Positions 49,310 through 58,932 of a stretch of 64,000 nucleotides of DNA are shown piece by piece (within the stretch, counting starts at the first letter, position 1; each line of letters starts with the position of its first letter). Both the position numbers and the translations under genes were made by a program. The stretch comes from Prevotella sp. UBA6994 (lineage in GTDB: Bacteria > Bacteroidota > Bacteroidia > Bacteroidales > Bacteroidaceae). The notes under the pieces were generated by a model. It searched no databases and was not told where the DNA came from. It saw only the letters and a program-made list of their open reading frames with translations. Where the stretch lies: NCBI GenBank assembly GCA_002449845.1, contig DJXW01000037.1, positions 128,750 through 192,749 of the forward strand. Direction: 5' to 3'.

Positions 49310-50346
49310 TGCAATTTAATATCCTTACAGAACAAGAAGCCGCTACATTTCAAGAATTGATAGCGGCTTCTGTTCATATCGTAATATGTTGCCATAAGTC
49401 TCCCGACGGTGACGCGTTAGGTGCAATGCTGGCTTGGGGCGAGTATCTGAGGCTTCAAGGCAAGGAGGCTCTGATGGTGGTGCCTGATGCCTTTCCCGAT
49501 TACCTGCGCTGGTTGCCTAACGTAGAGAAGGTGGTAAGGTATGACAAGCATCAGGAGAGGGTTGACGCATCGCTGAAAGAGGCAGACCTCGTGTTTTGCT
49601 TGGATTTCAATACCACTGACCGTGTGGAATCTATGAAAGAGTCGTTGGAAGCGTCGGCAGCGAAGAAGGTGATGATTGACCATCATCTTGATCCAAACAT
49701 CCCCAATGCCATGATTATATCACGCCCAGAGATGTGCAGCACCTGTGAGCTGATGTTCCAACTGCTATGGCAATTGGGCAAGTTTGAGGAAATGAACAGG
49801 AAGATTGCGGCTTGCATCTATTGTGGAATGATGACCGATACAGGGGGCTTTACGTTCAACTCCACCAGACCTGAGATATTCTTCATTATCAGCCAACTGT
49901 TGACGAAGGGCATCAACAAGGATAAAATCTACCGAAACGTATATAACAATTACAGCAGTTGGGCTATCCGACTGAGAGGATATATCCTTTACAACAAGAT
50001 GAATGTCATCGATCATCTTCACGCTTCTTACTTCGTGCTGACACGTCAGGAGATGGAACGATTTCACTTCATGAAGGGAGATGCGGAAGGATTGGTCAAT
50101 ATTCCCTTGCAGATCAAGGGGATGAAATTGTCTGTCTCGTTGCGTGAGGACAACCAACGTGAAAACTTGGTGTGGGTGAGTCTGCGCTCGGTGGACGATT
50201 TCCCATGCAACAAGATGGCAGCAGAGTTCTTCAATGGTGGCGGACACTTGAATGCAAGTGGTGGAAAGTTGTTTTGCTCGGTGGGAGAAGCTGAAAAAAT
50301 CGTCAGGGAAGCGATTAAAAGTTATGAAGAATTATTGAAAAACTGA
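49309..50346 (+). CDS. DHH/DHHA1-family phosphoesterase (NrnA-like)
   Basis: This 345-residue enzyme is of the RecJ-like DHH superfamily. Motif I is HKSPDGDALGAM (29-40, Asp33 and Asp35), the second Asp is in LDFNTTDR, the DHH motif proper is MIDHHLDP (Asp124, His125, His126), TDTGGFTFNST gives motif IV, and the C-terminal DHHA1 GGGHLNASGG binds substrate. NrnA-type proteins degrade nano-RNA or pAp or act on cyclic dinucleotide products. Which one applies here is not determinable. Coupled to the nucleotidyltransferase gene upstream. Confidence 0.88.
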   Translation: MQFNILTEQEAATFQELIAASVHIVICCHKSPDGDALGAMLAWGEYLRLQGKEALMVVPDAFPDYLRWLPNVEKVVRYDKHQERVDASLKEADLVFCLDFNTTDRVESMKESLEASAAKKVMIDHHLDPNIPNAMIISRPEMCSTCELMFQLLWQLGKFEEMNRKIAACIYCGMMTDTGGFTFNSTRPEIFFIISQLLTKGINKDKIYRNVYNNYSSWAIRLRGYILYNKMNVIDHLHASYFVLTRQEMERFHFMKGDAEGLVNIPLQIKGMKLSVSLREDNQRENLVWVSLRSVDDFPCNKMAAEFFNGGGHLNASGGKLFCSVGEAEKIVREAIKSYEELLKN

Positions 50347-50362
50347 AAAAAAAGAAAAAGTC

Positions 50363-50393
50363 GTTGTTTTTCCATACTTTATTACTACCTTTG
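50363..50393 (+). promoter_or_regulatory. Promoter of the DUF4827 lipoprotein gene
   Basis: GTTG (50363-50366), 19 bp, TACCTTTG (50386-50393) followed by C; 25 nt before the ATG. Confidence 0.7.
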
Positions 50394-50418
50394 CAAAAGA
50401 TTTCTATTTAATAAGAAT

Positions 50419-51063
50419 ATGAAAAAGCTTATATATCTTTTTGTGGTATTGATAGGTGCTTTTTCTTTTGGTTCGTGCAACAAGACCGAGACTTACGCAG
50501 AACAAAAGGAATATGAACGTTCTCTTATCAATAAGTTTATTGCCGACTCTGCCGTGAAGGTGATTTCTGAGGCTCAGTTTTTTCAACAAGACAGCACCAC
50601 GGATGTATCTAAGAACGAGTACGTTTTGTTTGAGTCGTCTGGTGTGTATATGCAACTGATCAGGAAGGGATGTGGAACCAAATTGAAAAAGGGAGAGACA
50701 GCCACTGTATTGTGTAGGTTCAGGGAGAGAAACCTGAAAAGAGGTGCAGACAGTATTCAGTTGACTAACGAGAATTTGAAGAATGTCACTGTATGCGACA
50801 AGATGACAGTCAAAAATACATCCGGCACGTTTACGGCATCGTTTATCAACGGTGCAAGTGTGATGTATTCGACATACGGCAGCGCATCTGTTCCTGCTGG
50901 ATGGTTGGTTCCTCTGTCTTACATCAATCTCGGTCGTCCAGTGAACGACAATGACGAGATAGCCAAAGTAAGACTGATTGTTCCCCATTCGCAAGGTCAA
51001 GCATACGCCTCACAAAGCGTTTATCCATGTATTTACGACATAACATACGAGAGAGGTAGATAA
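50419..51063 (+). CDS. DUF4827-type lipoprotein (FKBP-like fold suspected)
   Basis: This 214-residue lipoprotein has a lipobox Cys20 (FSFGSCNKTET). The segments GVYMQLIRKGCGTKLKKGETATVLCRFRE and PAGWLVPLSYINLGRPV, with AKVRLIVPHSQGQAYASQSVYPCIYDITYE at the end, recall the arrangement of FKBP-type peptidyl-prolyl isomerases. They also fit the DUF4827 family of Bacteroidales. Active-site conservation is unclear, so isomerase activity is not claimed. It lies directly upstream of glmM (60-nt gap) and may be co-transcribed. Confidence 0.7.
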   Translation: MKKLIYLFVVLIGAFSFGSCNKTETYAEQKEYERSLINKFIADSAVKVISEAQFFQQDSTTDVSKNEYVLFESSGVYMQLIRKGCGTKLKKGETATVLCRFRERNLKRGADSIQLTNENLKNVTVCDKMTVKNTSGTFTASFINGASVMYSTYGSASVPAGWLVPLSYINLGRPVNDNDEIAKVRLIVPHSQGQAYASQSVYPCIYDITYERGR

Positions 51064-51123
51064 AAATGCCTCTTTTATTTTTTTTGTTCAATCAAAGATT
51101 TTAATTAAACTATCTAATATATT

Positions 51124-52506
51124 ATGACATTAATAAAATCAATATCTGGTATTCGTGGAACGATTGGCGGTCGTGCAGGTGACACGCTTAATCCATTGGA
51201 TATCGTAAAGTTTACCTCCGCATACGCCACGTTTATTCGTCGCAGTGGCAAGTCGCAAAGCAATCAAATCATTGTTGGTCGCGATGCTCGTATCTCTGGC
51301 GAAATGGTTAAGAATGTGGTTTGTGGCACGTTGATGGGCATTGGTTACGATGTGGTGAATATCGGTTTGGCAACAACGCCTACCACCGAGCTTGCCGTTC
51401 GTATGTCGAAGGCTGCCGGCGGTATCATCATCACGGCAAGTCATAATCCTCGCCATTGGAACGCCTTGAAGCTGCTGAATGCCGAGGGTGAGTTTCTTAC
51501 TGCTGCTGATGGTGCTGAAGTGTTGGCGATAGCTGAGAAAGAGGATTTTGAATACGTTGATGTGGATGGTCTCGGCAAGTATGTGGAAGACAATACGTTT
51601 GACCAGCGACATATTGACAGCGTATTGGCATTGAAACTCGTTGACGTAGAGGCTATTAAGAATGCACACTTTAACGTGGTGGTAGATTCCATCAACTCAG
51701 TTGGTGGTGTCATCCTACCTCAATTATTAGATAAATTAGGTGTTACATATAAATTCCTGAATGGTGAGCCAACGGGTGACTTTGCTCATAATCCGGAGCC
51801 TTTGGAGAAGAATCTTTCGGGCATCATGGACGAGTTGCGTGGCGGTGGATACGACTTAGGTATTGTCGTTGACCCCGACGTTGATCGTTTGGCATTTATC
51901 TGTGAAGACGGAAAGATGTTTGGTGAGGAATATACATTGGTAAGCGTAGCTGACTATGTGCTCTCTCACACTCCTGGAAATACGGTTTCTAACCTCAGTT
52001 CTACTCGTGCCTTGCGCGACGTTACAGAGAAACATGGTGGAAAATACACAGCTGCTGCCGTAGGTGAAGTAAACGTAACAACCAAGATGAAGGAAGTGGG
52101 TGCTGTCATTGGAGGAGAAGGCAATGGTGGTGTGATTTATCCCGAAAGTCATTATGGTCGTGATGCTTTGGTAGGTATTGCATTGTTCCTTTCATTGCTT
52201 GCACAGAAAGGAAAGAAGGTCAGCGAGCTACGCAAGGAATATCCCAATTACTTCATTGCCAAGAATAGGATTGACCTTACTCCATCCACAGACGTAGATG
52301 CTATCTTGGAGAAAGTAAAGGAGATGTATTCTTCTGAACAGGTTAACGACATTGACGGCGTAAAGATCGACTTTGCCGATAAATGGGTGCATCTGAGAAA
52401 GTCGAATACGGAACCCATCATTCGAGTATATAGCGAGGCTGCAACAATGGAGGAAGCCGATGCCTTAGGAAAGAAGTTAATGCAAGTGGTTTACGATATG
52501 CAATAA
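51124..52506 (+). CDS. glmM: Phosphoglucosamine mutase
   Basis: This 460-residue alpha-D-phosphohexomutase converts glucosamine-6-P to glucosamine-1-P for peptidoglycan and LPS precursors. The phosphoserine loop is TASHNPRHWNALK with Ser106. The metal loop is DPDVDR (Asp250, 252, 254), the sugar loop GGEGNGG, and the phosphate-binding loop RKSNTEPIIRVY. The family also contains phosphomannomutases; GlmM is favoured by overall similarity and length. A terminator follows at 52549. Confidence 0.88.
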   Translation: MTLIKSISGIRGTIGGRAGDTLNPLDIVKFTSAYATFIRRSGKSQSNQIIVGRDARISGEMVKNVVCGTLMGIGYDVVNIGLATTPTTELAVRMSKAAGGIIITASHNPRHWNALKLLNAEGEFLTAADGAEVLAIAEKEDFEYVDVDGLGKYVEDNTFDQRHIDSVLALKLVDVEAIKNAHFNVVVDSINSVGGVILPQLLDKLGVTYKFLNGEPTGDFAHNPEPLEKNLSGIMDELRGGGYDLGIVVDPDVDRLAFICEDGKMFGEEYTLVSVADYVLSHTPGNTVSNLSSTRALRDVTEKHGGKYTAAAVGEVNVTTKMKEVGAVIGGEGNGGVIYPESHYGRDALVGIALFLSLLAQKGKKVSELRKEYPNYFIAKNRIDLTPSTDVDAILEKVKEMYSSEQVNDIDGVKIDFADKWVHLRKSNTEPIIRVYSEAATMEEADALGKKLMQVVYDMQ

Positions 52507-52548
52507 GTTCATTGTAAGCTTATTGTATCTTGTAACAGTTTATAAAAT

Positions 52549-52585
52549 AAGCGTCAGCCCTAACGAGTTGACGCTTCATTTTTAT
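52549..52585 (+). terminator. Terminator of glmM
   Basis: Stem AAGCGTCA/TGACGCTT (52549-52556 with 52569-52576), 12-nt loop, then CATTTTTATT. It overlaps the last codons of the convergent sulfatase-like gene. Confidence 0.8.
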
Positions 52586-54377
52586 TGAACGGTTTACTGA
52601 AATATTTCCCATAGATGATTTCATCAGATAATTTTTTTATTTTTTCTGTTACGGAGTTTTTGTAATTAGGATTTAGAAGGGAATGGCCTAATCCTTTCCA
52701 TTCATTATCTATGCCTAAAATATCCAATAGGGTAGTGTAAACGTCTAATTGATTGAAGTCGCCTGTCCATGCCTTTGCCTTATCGATGTTACCATTAATA
52801 ATGTATAAAGGTGTTTTCGTTGATATCTTGCCAATCATATCTAATTGCTTGGGATGTGCTTCATGGTCTGATGTTATGATGATTAAACTCTTATCGTATA
52901 ATCCTTGAACTTTCAAATGATTAAAATATTTTTGTATTTGACTATCAAAGAAATGACATGAATTAAGGTAATTCAAATACTTTTCAGGCAACTTATCATC
53001 TTTCAATATAAAAGTGCTATCAACGGTTCTGTAATATGGTTGATGCATAGACATAGTCAGAATTAATGAGAAGAATGGCGATTTTATCAATTTGTCTTTT
53101 TCTGAAGCTATGGAGAAAATCACATCGTCAGATAAGTCAATTAATACATTGTTGTCCTTGAAGTATTCTTCTTTTGAGAACATGGTATCTATTCCATATA
53201 CCTCGTTCATGGTATTTTGTTTCCAGGTAGTAGCCGACGTTGGAACAATGATTTGTGTATGTTGGATGTTTCTCTTCTGTTTTAGAATTCTTGGTAACCC
53301 TAATGGTGCACAATCATTTACACGACTAATGGTGATGTCTGAACGTAATGGCAAAAGGCCTGTCATATATGTAAACTGTCCGTCTGACGATTCGCCCAGA
53401 TAAACAAGAGGATGCATATTGCCATTATAATAAACATCACTATTTCTTTTTAATGAATTGAGAAAGGGAGTGATTTCTTTCCCATTTACAACTTTATCTG
53501 ATGTTTCAGATAAATATGATTCTACTAAGATAAAAATAACGTTTTCTATATTTTTATTTACGAGGTGATTTGTATATCTTTGGTCACTTTTTTGGTATTC
53601 CAATTCGATTTTGCGTATTTGATCTTTCGTTAGAGGAGTGTTTTTGGCATTCTGGACAACAAAATTGTCAATGACTAATGTCCTGAAAAATCCTTTATGG
53701 AAGGTTGACCAGTTTGGATAAAGATAATTGAAATGTGTTAAGGGGTTTAATGTCAATAATACTTTATACCCTTGTGCTTTGAGGAAGTAAGAAATATGCA
53801 GCAAAAACACAATAAGAACAATACTTCCTAAGAAAACACCTAAGCTTTGAAACCCTTTTTTGAAAGATAGTTCTATGTTTCTTTTTTTGATTAGAAGCCA
53901 TAGGAAAAAAAGTAATGCAATTGGATAATATAGGTCGTAATATTCAAAACCAGACAACATACTTTGAATGACGGTGTTGTCATATAGGTTTTCTATTTGG
54001 CCAAATGATGAAATAGAAATATACTGTCCAAAAAAACGAGAATATAAGACATTACAAAAGGAAAAAACTAAGGTGATGAGAAATGTTATGATAAAACTAA
54101 TTCTTATTCGAAAGAAAGATAATAGTAGTGTTATCACAAAAAGTACAATCACATCAACTGTACTAAATAGTAAATTGTCAAAAAAAGAAGTCTTAAAGAA
54201 ACCTATTTCCAAACCACATGTCAATAGTATTTGATAATGCATAAATAACAAATTGACTATTGATAGAGAAAATATAATAAAAAAAAGACTATTATAATTT
54301 GATGCGTATGATTTAAGAAATTGTTTTAATTGACAAATCATAATAATGATGTATGAAAAATGTTTGAGACAATTCAC
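52560..54377 (-). CDS. LtaS-like membrane sulfatase/phosphotransferase, A+T-rich
   Basis: This 605-residue protein has about five N-terminal membrane helices (about 30-215) and an extracytoplasmic alkaline-phosphatase-fold domain. Motifs follow LtaS/OpgB-type enzymes: VIFILVESYLSE with the metal-binding Glu, GESSDGQF at the nucleophile position (Ser where LtaS has Thr), and IITSDHEAHP with the distal metal ligands. Such enzymes move phosphoglycerol or phosphoethanolamine onto surface glycans, or act as sulfatases. The gene is strikingly A+T-rich compared with its neighbours, suggesting transfer. Its ATG overlaps the stop codon of the upstream deacetylase gene (4 nt). Confidence 0.8.
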   Translation of the reverse strand: MNCLKHFSYIIIMICQLKQFLKSYASNYNSLFFIIFSLSIVNLLFMHYQILLTCGLEIGFFKTSFFDNLLFSTVDVIVLFVITLLLSFFRIRISFIITFLITLVFSFCNVLYSRFFGQYISISSFGQIENLYDNTVIQSMLSGFEYYDLYYPIALLFFLWLLIKKRNIELSFKKGFQSLGVFLGSIVLIVFLLHISYFLKAQGYKVLLTLNPLTHFNYLYPNWSTFHKGFFRTLVIDNFVVQNAKNTPLTKDQIRKIELEYQKSDQRYTNHLVNKNIENVIFILVESYLSETSDKVVNGKEITPFLNSLKRNSDVYYNGNMHPLVYLGESSDGQFTYMTGLLPLRSDITISRVNDCAPLGLPRILKQKRNIQHTQIIVPTSATTWKQNTMNEVYGIDTMFSKEEYFKDNNVLIDLSDDVIFSIASEKDKLIKSPFFSLILTMSMHQPYYRTVDSTFILKDDKLPEKYLNYLNSCHFFDSQIQKYFNHLKVQGLYDKSLIIITSDHEAHPKQLDMIGKISTKTPLYIINGNIDKAKAWTGDFNQLDVYTTLLDILGIDNEWKGLGHSLLNPNYKNSVTEKIKKLSDEIIYGKYFSKPFNKNEASTR

Positions 54378-54985
54378 TCGAACACCTTAAACTCATAGCC
54401 TTGTTCTTTGAGCCATTTGATAGACTCGGGTAGGGCGAAATGTAACTTGTCTATGCTCTTGAGAGAGTCGTGAAACGTGATGATAGAGCCATTGCGAGTG
54501 TATTTCTTGACATTGTTGAATACGTCTTCGGCTGTCATCCATTTTGAGTAGTCACGAGTAACCACATCCCACATGACAATCTTAAAAGCCTTGTTTAACC
54601 AATAATATTCGCTAAATCGCATGATACCATGAGGAGGGCGAAACAGATGAGAGTGAATCAATTCGTTCGCCTTGAAGGTGTTAATGACGTAAGTGGTAGT
54701 CCAATGCTTGAATGCTCCTAAATGATTGTTGGTGTGATTTCCCACCTGATGACCAGCATCTACAATTTGTTGATACAGTTCTGGGTATTTACGCACGTTC
54801 TCGCCAACCATAAAGAAGGTTGCCTTCACGTCGTATTTAGCCAAGGTTTCCAAGAGGAAAGGCGTTGACTGGGGAATGGGTCCGTCATCGAACGTCAGGT
54901 AAACTGCATGTTCGTTGGGATCCATTCTCCAGACAGCCTTGGAATAGAACCATCTGATTAACTTTGTAGGTTGTTCAATGAGCAT
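54374..54985 (-). CDS. Polysaccharide deacetylase (NodB homology domain)
   Basis: This 203-residue carbohydrate esterase family 4 enzyme removes N-acetyl (or O-acetyl) groups from a polysaccharide. The catalytic motifs are complete: TFDDGP (Asp33, Asp34), GNHTNNH with the zinc ligands His84 and His88, RPPHG, WDVVTRDY, and FHDS. There is no clear signal peptide, though the N-terminus could be a membrane-associated segment. It is 9 nt downstream of the GT117-type gene and overlaps the LtaS-like gene. The three together look like a surface-glycan modification operon. Confidence 0.9.
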   Translation of the reverse strand: MLIEQPTKLIRWFYSKAVWRMDPNEHAVYLTFDDGPIPQSTPFLLETLAKYDVKATFFMVGENVRKYPELYQQIVDAGHQVGNHTNNHLGAFKHWTTTYVINTFKANELIHSHLFRPPHGIMRFSEYYWLNKAFKIVMWDVVTRDYSKWMTAEDVFNNVKKYTRNGSIITFHDSLKSIDKLHFALPESIKWLKEQGYEFKVFE

Positions 54986-54994
54986 TATTTGTCA

Positions 54995-57900
54995 TCATTG
55001 TGGAAATGTTCCACCTTTGTTGGTGTATCTTGCATAATAGCTTTCAATCAGCTTCATCTGCTTGTCGGCAAGACTTTGGTCAATTATCTCACTGATATTG
55101 TGCAGGCGTTGCATCACATAGATTTGCGTAATGCAGTCATTGGTTGATTGCATGAAACGATGTGAGTCGAGTGCAAGGTACCATTCCATGTACTGAGAGG
55201 CATTCTTCCAAAGGTCGTTTATGATCTCCGTAGCCTTAGCCTTTTGGTTGAGCAGGGCATACGCCATTGCCAAATCCATACTGCCACTTCTGAAGTGGTG
55301 AGGCACATTGTAGGTAGGAATTTCTTTCTCAGCTTTTTCCAATACCTTCAAAGCCTTGTCCTTCTTGTCCTCAGAAATCAGTTGGTTGGCGAGCGTAGCC
55401 ATCAAGTTACGATGTGTGTAACACATGCGCATCACCGTTTCGTCGATGTATAAGCCTTTAGTTGACAGTCCGCCAAACTTATACCTATTCATCACGTTGT
55501 TGTACGTCTTCTCCGTATCGAAGTTGCGTGCGCCAGCCTTGTTGGTGGTAAACGGTGTGATGCGGTTGGCAAGTCCTTCCTGTACGAAGTTGTCGCCCAA
55601 GTTCATGTAGTTTTCCGACCCTACGGTCAACGCAACGTAAATCGGACGGGTCCAGTTACATTGTGAAATGATTTCCAACATCATCAAGTCTCCCTTGTAA
55701 AGGGCGCGCTTACCAGCAAGAGAGATAACCATCTTGTCAGGGATAGAGTCGCTTGCCATCATCATTCCACTCTTCTTCACGGCTTCCTTGTCAATGGTCA
55801 CATACACCGTATCGGTAGGAATGATGTGCATATCAGGATTCTTTGAGCGCACCCAGTATTGGAGGATATTCTTCAGTTCGAAAGGCTCTTCGCCAAATTG
55901 CTTCTTCGCCTCTTCAGGATAGTCCTTGAAGAATTGTAAGATTTGAGCCTTGGCTGCTGGCTGCACTTCTACGTACTCATTGGTACCGGAACAATAGTCG
56001 AGTCGTGGCCATGTGATAGGAACAGAAGGTGATTCGTATGCGGGTCGGCACATCTGGTCAATGTACCAGTCTGTTTGCAGGTAACTCAAGTTGCAAACAC
56101 GAGCATCGGTTCTGAATCCTTCCACGTCTTGGTTGTACCAAAGTGGGAAAGTATCGTTGTCGCCATTGGTGAAGATGATGGGGTAGCCTTCGTCTTGAAG
56201 GGTCATCAAGTAGTTCTGACCAAAGTCACGACAAGTATAGCGACCGCTTCTGTCATGGTCGTCCCATGTCTGTGAAGCCATCTGAATAGGCACGAGCAAG
56301 GTGATGATAGCTATCAGGGCAGATACGGCTACACCTTGGAGCTTGAGGTATTTCTTCACTAAGTCGATGATGGCAGCTACGCCAATTCCACACCAGATAG
56401 CGTAGGCATAGAATGAACCTGCGTATGCGTAGTCACGCTCACGGGGTTGGAGAGGTGTTTGGTTCAGATAAACCACAATAGCCAAACCTGTCATGAAGAA
56501 AAGGAAGAACACCACCCAGAACTGTCTGATACCTCGTTTTCCTCTCCATGCTTGCCAGAACAGGCCGATAAGACCTAATATCAATGGTAAGCAATAGAAC
56601 ACGTTGTGTCCCTTGTTGTTCTTCAACTCATCAGGCAACTTGCTTTGGTCTCCCAATCTTGCGTTGTCTATGAACGAAATACCTGAAATCCAGTTGCCAT
56701 GTTCCAACTCTCCGTTTCCTTGTATGTCGTTTTGCCTTCCCGCAAAGTTCCACATGAAGTATCTCCAATACATGAAATTGCATTGGTAGGAGAGGAAGAA
56801 CTTGATATTATCGAATTGTGAAGGTACTTTCACCATGATGTTTTCTCCACAGCGATCGTATGGCACTTCCGTACCATCTACGCCACCCATCCATTCCTCG
56901 TATGATTGTGTATGGCCAGCGTCATACATTCTTGGGAAGAACATGTTTTGAGCGTATTCGTATTTATTCTTGTGGCTCACGATGAAGTAAGAGTCTTTCT
57001 CGTCGGCAGAAGCCTTTTCCTTGCGTTGCCAGATGGGAGCACCCTCTGTCATCACAGGTTTGCACATGTTGCCTTCTTGTTCGAGCTTTACCTGAGACGT
57101 ATAGGCTTGTCCGTAGAAGAGAGGACGGTCACCATACTGGTCACGGCTTAGGTAATTACCCAATGTGAAGATGTCCTCGGGTGAGTTTTGGTCCATGGGA
57201 GGATTGGCAGATGAGCGAATCACTATCAGTGCATAACTTGAATAGCCTATCATCAGCATCAAGAGGCACAATAATGTGGTATTTTTGATGCGGGCATTGA
57301 TGAGTGGAATCATCTTCTTTTCTACCTTCACCTTACGGCTCAGAACAAACCAAAGGACAACCAAGAGGATGACACCAATCACCACTGCCGACCAACCATA
57401 TCCATAGAAAGGAATACCCAGTAAGGCAATGCTCAATGTGAAAGCAATGTTTTGGCGCAGTTGGCTCTTGTCGGTAAATGTCTCGTAGATGGCCCAAATC
57501 ACGGTAGCCACCAAGAGGAAGATGTAAATGATTTCTCCTGTGTTGAACGGACAATGGAGCACGTTTACAAAGAGTAATTCAAACCATCCGCCCACTGTGA
57601 TGATGCCAGGCACTACGCCATAGAGCACGGCAGCGACGATGACAAATGAGATAACCAATGCAATGAGCGACCCTTTGGTCTCGATGTTGGGATATTTGCG
57701 ATAGCAATACACCAAAACGATGGCAGGAATACAAAGCAGGTTTAACAAGTGTACACCGATAGACAATCCCGTTATATAGGCAATGAGAACCAACCAACGG
57801 TCAGAATGTGGCTCGTCTGCATGGTCTTCCCATTTCAAAATCAGCCAAAATACAATAGCGGTAAGGGCAGAAGAGTATGCATACACCTCTCCCTCAACGG

Positions 57901-58321
57901 CAGAGAACCAGAACGTGTCGCTGAACGTGTAGATAAGTGCACCCACCAAGCCAGATGCTTCAATGGCAATGAGTTTGCTCGTGGTCAGTTCGCTCCAGTC
58001 TTTCATAATCAACTTCCTTGTCAGGTGTGTGATTGACCAGAACAAGAAGAGAATAGTCGTTGCTGAGAGCAACGCACTCAACATGTTCACCATAAATGCT
58101 ACCTGAGTAGGGTCGCTGGCAAACTGAGAAAAGAGGTTTGCCGTAAGCATGAAGAAAGGAGCACCTGGTGGGTGACCGATTTCAAGTTTGTAACCAGTGG
58201 TGATAAACTCTGGACAGTCCCAGAACGATGCTGTGGGTTCAATCGTAGAGCAATATACGAAGGCGGCAATGGCAAATGCCAACCATCCCATTATATTGTC
58301 TACTAATTTGTATTGTTTCAT
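54995..58321 (-). CDS. DUF2723 (glycosyltransferase family 117-type) membrane protein
   Basis: This 1108-residue protein has ten or more membrane helices in the N-terminal half, including the conserved SFWDCPEFITTGYKLEIGHPPGAPFF near residues 32-56. Its acidic pair (Asp35, Glu38) is typical of GT-C glycosyltransferases. The C-terminal half is soluble, with TPR-like helices (DKKDKALKVLEKAEKEIPTYNVPHHF). The family is related to eukaryotic TMEM260 O-mannosyltransferase. A role in protein or lipid-linked glycosylation on the periplasmic side is inferred. First gene of the three-gene minus-strand unit; promoter at 58385-58414. Confidence 0.82.
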   Translation of the reverse strand: MKQYKLVDNIMGWLAFAIAAFVYCSTIEPTASFWDCPEFITTGYKLEIGHPPGAPFFMLTANLFSQFASDPTQVAFMVNMLSALLSATTILFLFWSITHLTRKLIMKDWSELTTSKLIAIEASGLVGALIYTFSDTFWFSAVEGEVYAYSSALTAIVFWLILKWEDHADEPHSDRWLVLIAYITGLSIGVHLLNLLCIPAIVLVYCYRKYPNIETKGSLIALVISFVIVAAVLYGVVPGIITVGGWFELLFVNVLHCPFNTGEIIYIFLLVATVIWAIYETFTDKSQLRQNIAFTLSIALLGIPFYGYGWSAVVIGVILLVVLWFVLSRKVKVEKKMIPLINARIKNTTLLCLLMLMIGYSSYALIVIRSSANPPMDQNSPEDIFTLGNYLSRDQYGDRPLFYGQAYTSQVKLEQEGNMCKPVMTEGAPIWQRKEKASADEKDSYFIVSHKNKYEYAQNMFFPRMYDAGHTQSYEEWMGGVDGTEVPYDRCGENIMVKVPSQFDNIKFFLSYQCNFMYWRYFMWNFAGRQNDIQGNGELEHGNWISGISFIDNARLGDQSKLPDELKNNKGHNVFYCLPLILGLIGLFWQAWRGKRGIRQFWVVFFLFFMTGLAIVVYLNQTPLQPRERDYAYAGSFYAYAIWCGIGVAAIIDLVKKYLKLQGVAVSALIAIITLLVPIQMASQTWDDHDRSGRYTCRDFGQNYLMTLQDEGYPIIFTNGDNDTFPLWYNQDVEGFRTDARVCNLSYLQTDWYIDQMCRPAYESPSVPITWPRLDYCSGTNEYVEVQPAAKAQILQFFKDYPEEAKKQFGEEPFELKNILQYWVRSKNPDMHIIPTDTVYVTIDKEAVKKSGMMMASDSIPDKMVISLAGKRALYKGDLMMLEIISQCNWTRPIYVALTVGSENYMNLGDNFVQEGLANRITPFTTNKAGARNFDTEKTYNNVMNRYKFGGLSTKGLYIDETVMRMCYTHRNLMATLANQLISEDKKDKALKVLEKAEKEIPTYNVPHHFRSGSMDLAMAYALLNQKAKATEIINDLWKNASQYMEWYLALDSHRFMQSTNDCITQIYVMQRLHNISEIIDQSLADKQMKLIESYYARYTNKGGTFPQ

Positions 58322-58384
58322 GGATTTAACCTATAAATAAAATTTGTCTTATCAAATACTTATGCTCATTTGCACTTTTCCGTG

Positions 58385-58414
58385 CAAAGTTAATTAAAAT
58401 TATTGACATACAAA
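58385..58414 (-). promoter_or_regulatory. Promoter of the DUF2723-deacetylase-LtaS-like operon
   Basis: On the minus strand: TTTG (58414-58411), 18 bp, TAACTTTG (58392-58385), 64 nt before the start codon. Confidence 0.65.
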
Positions 58415-58479
58415 AAAAAGGCATAAGATATTTGTTCAATTGCACTTTCTCTTAAGGAACATATTGATTGATAGACGAC

Positions 58480-58932
58480 TTATAAAACCAAATTGCCCCC
58501 AAAAATCAATAATGCGTAGCGTACAATTTTACCTAACGTAATGCTGATGGTAGTAATGAGTAGGTTGGCTCTCATCAAACCCAAGGCAATGGTGATGGCA
58601 CTGCCAATAACTGGTACGAAGGCGAAAAAGCCCATCCAAGCACCACGACCGGCCATGAATCTCTCTGCACGGTCTAAGTCTTTCTTCTTTACATGTAAGT
58701 AGCGTTCAATCCATTCCATCTTGCCCATCCTACCTATTCCGTAGTTCAACAACGACCCCAAGACGTTGCCGATGGTTCCGTAAATGGCAAGAGTGAAAGG
58801 GTCTAAGCCAGCTGCCATCAAGCCAATCATTACAGCCTCACTACTGAATGGAAAGAAACTTCCAGCCGTGAAGGCGGAAATCAGCATCCCCCAATAACCG
58901 TACTGAATCAGAATTTCAACGAAGGCATCCAT
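58480..58932 (-). CDS. YqaA/DedA-family membrane protein
   Basis: This 150-residue SNARE-associated/DedA-superfamily protein has the conserved GSFFPFSSEAVMIGLMAAG and the second half GAWMGFFAFVPVIGSAITIALG, with about four membrane segments. DedA proteins act in phospholipid or polyprenyl-phosphate flipping. YqaA is the short subfamily, for which the substrate is unproved. It overlaps the preceding gene by 25 nt in another frame, so it is the last gene of the rlmL-purD operon. Confidence 0.85.
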   Translation of the reverse strand: MDAFVEILIQYGYWGMLISAFTAGSFFPFSSEAVMIGLMAAGLDPFTLAIYGTIGNVLGSLLNYGIGRMGKMEWIERYLHVKKKDLDRAERFMAGRGAWMGFFAFVPVIGSAITIALGLMRANLLITTISITLGKIVRYALLIFGGNLVL

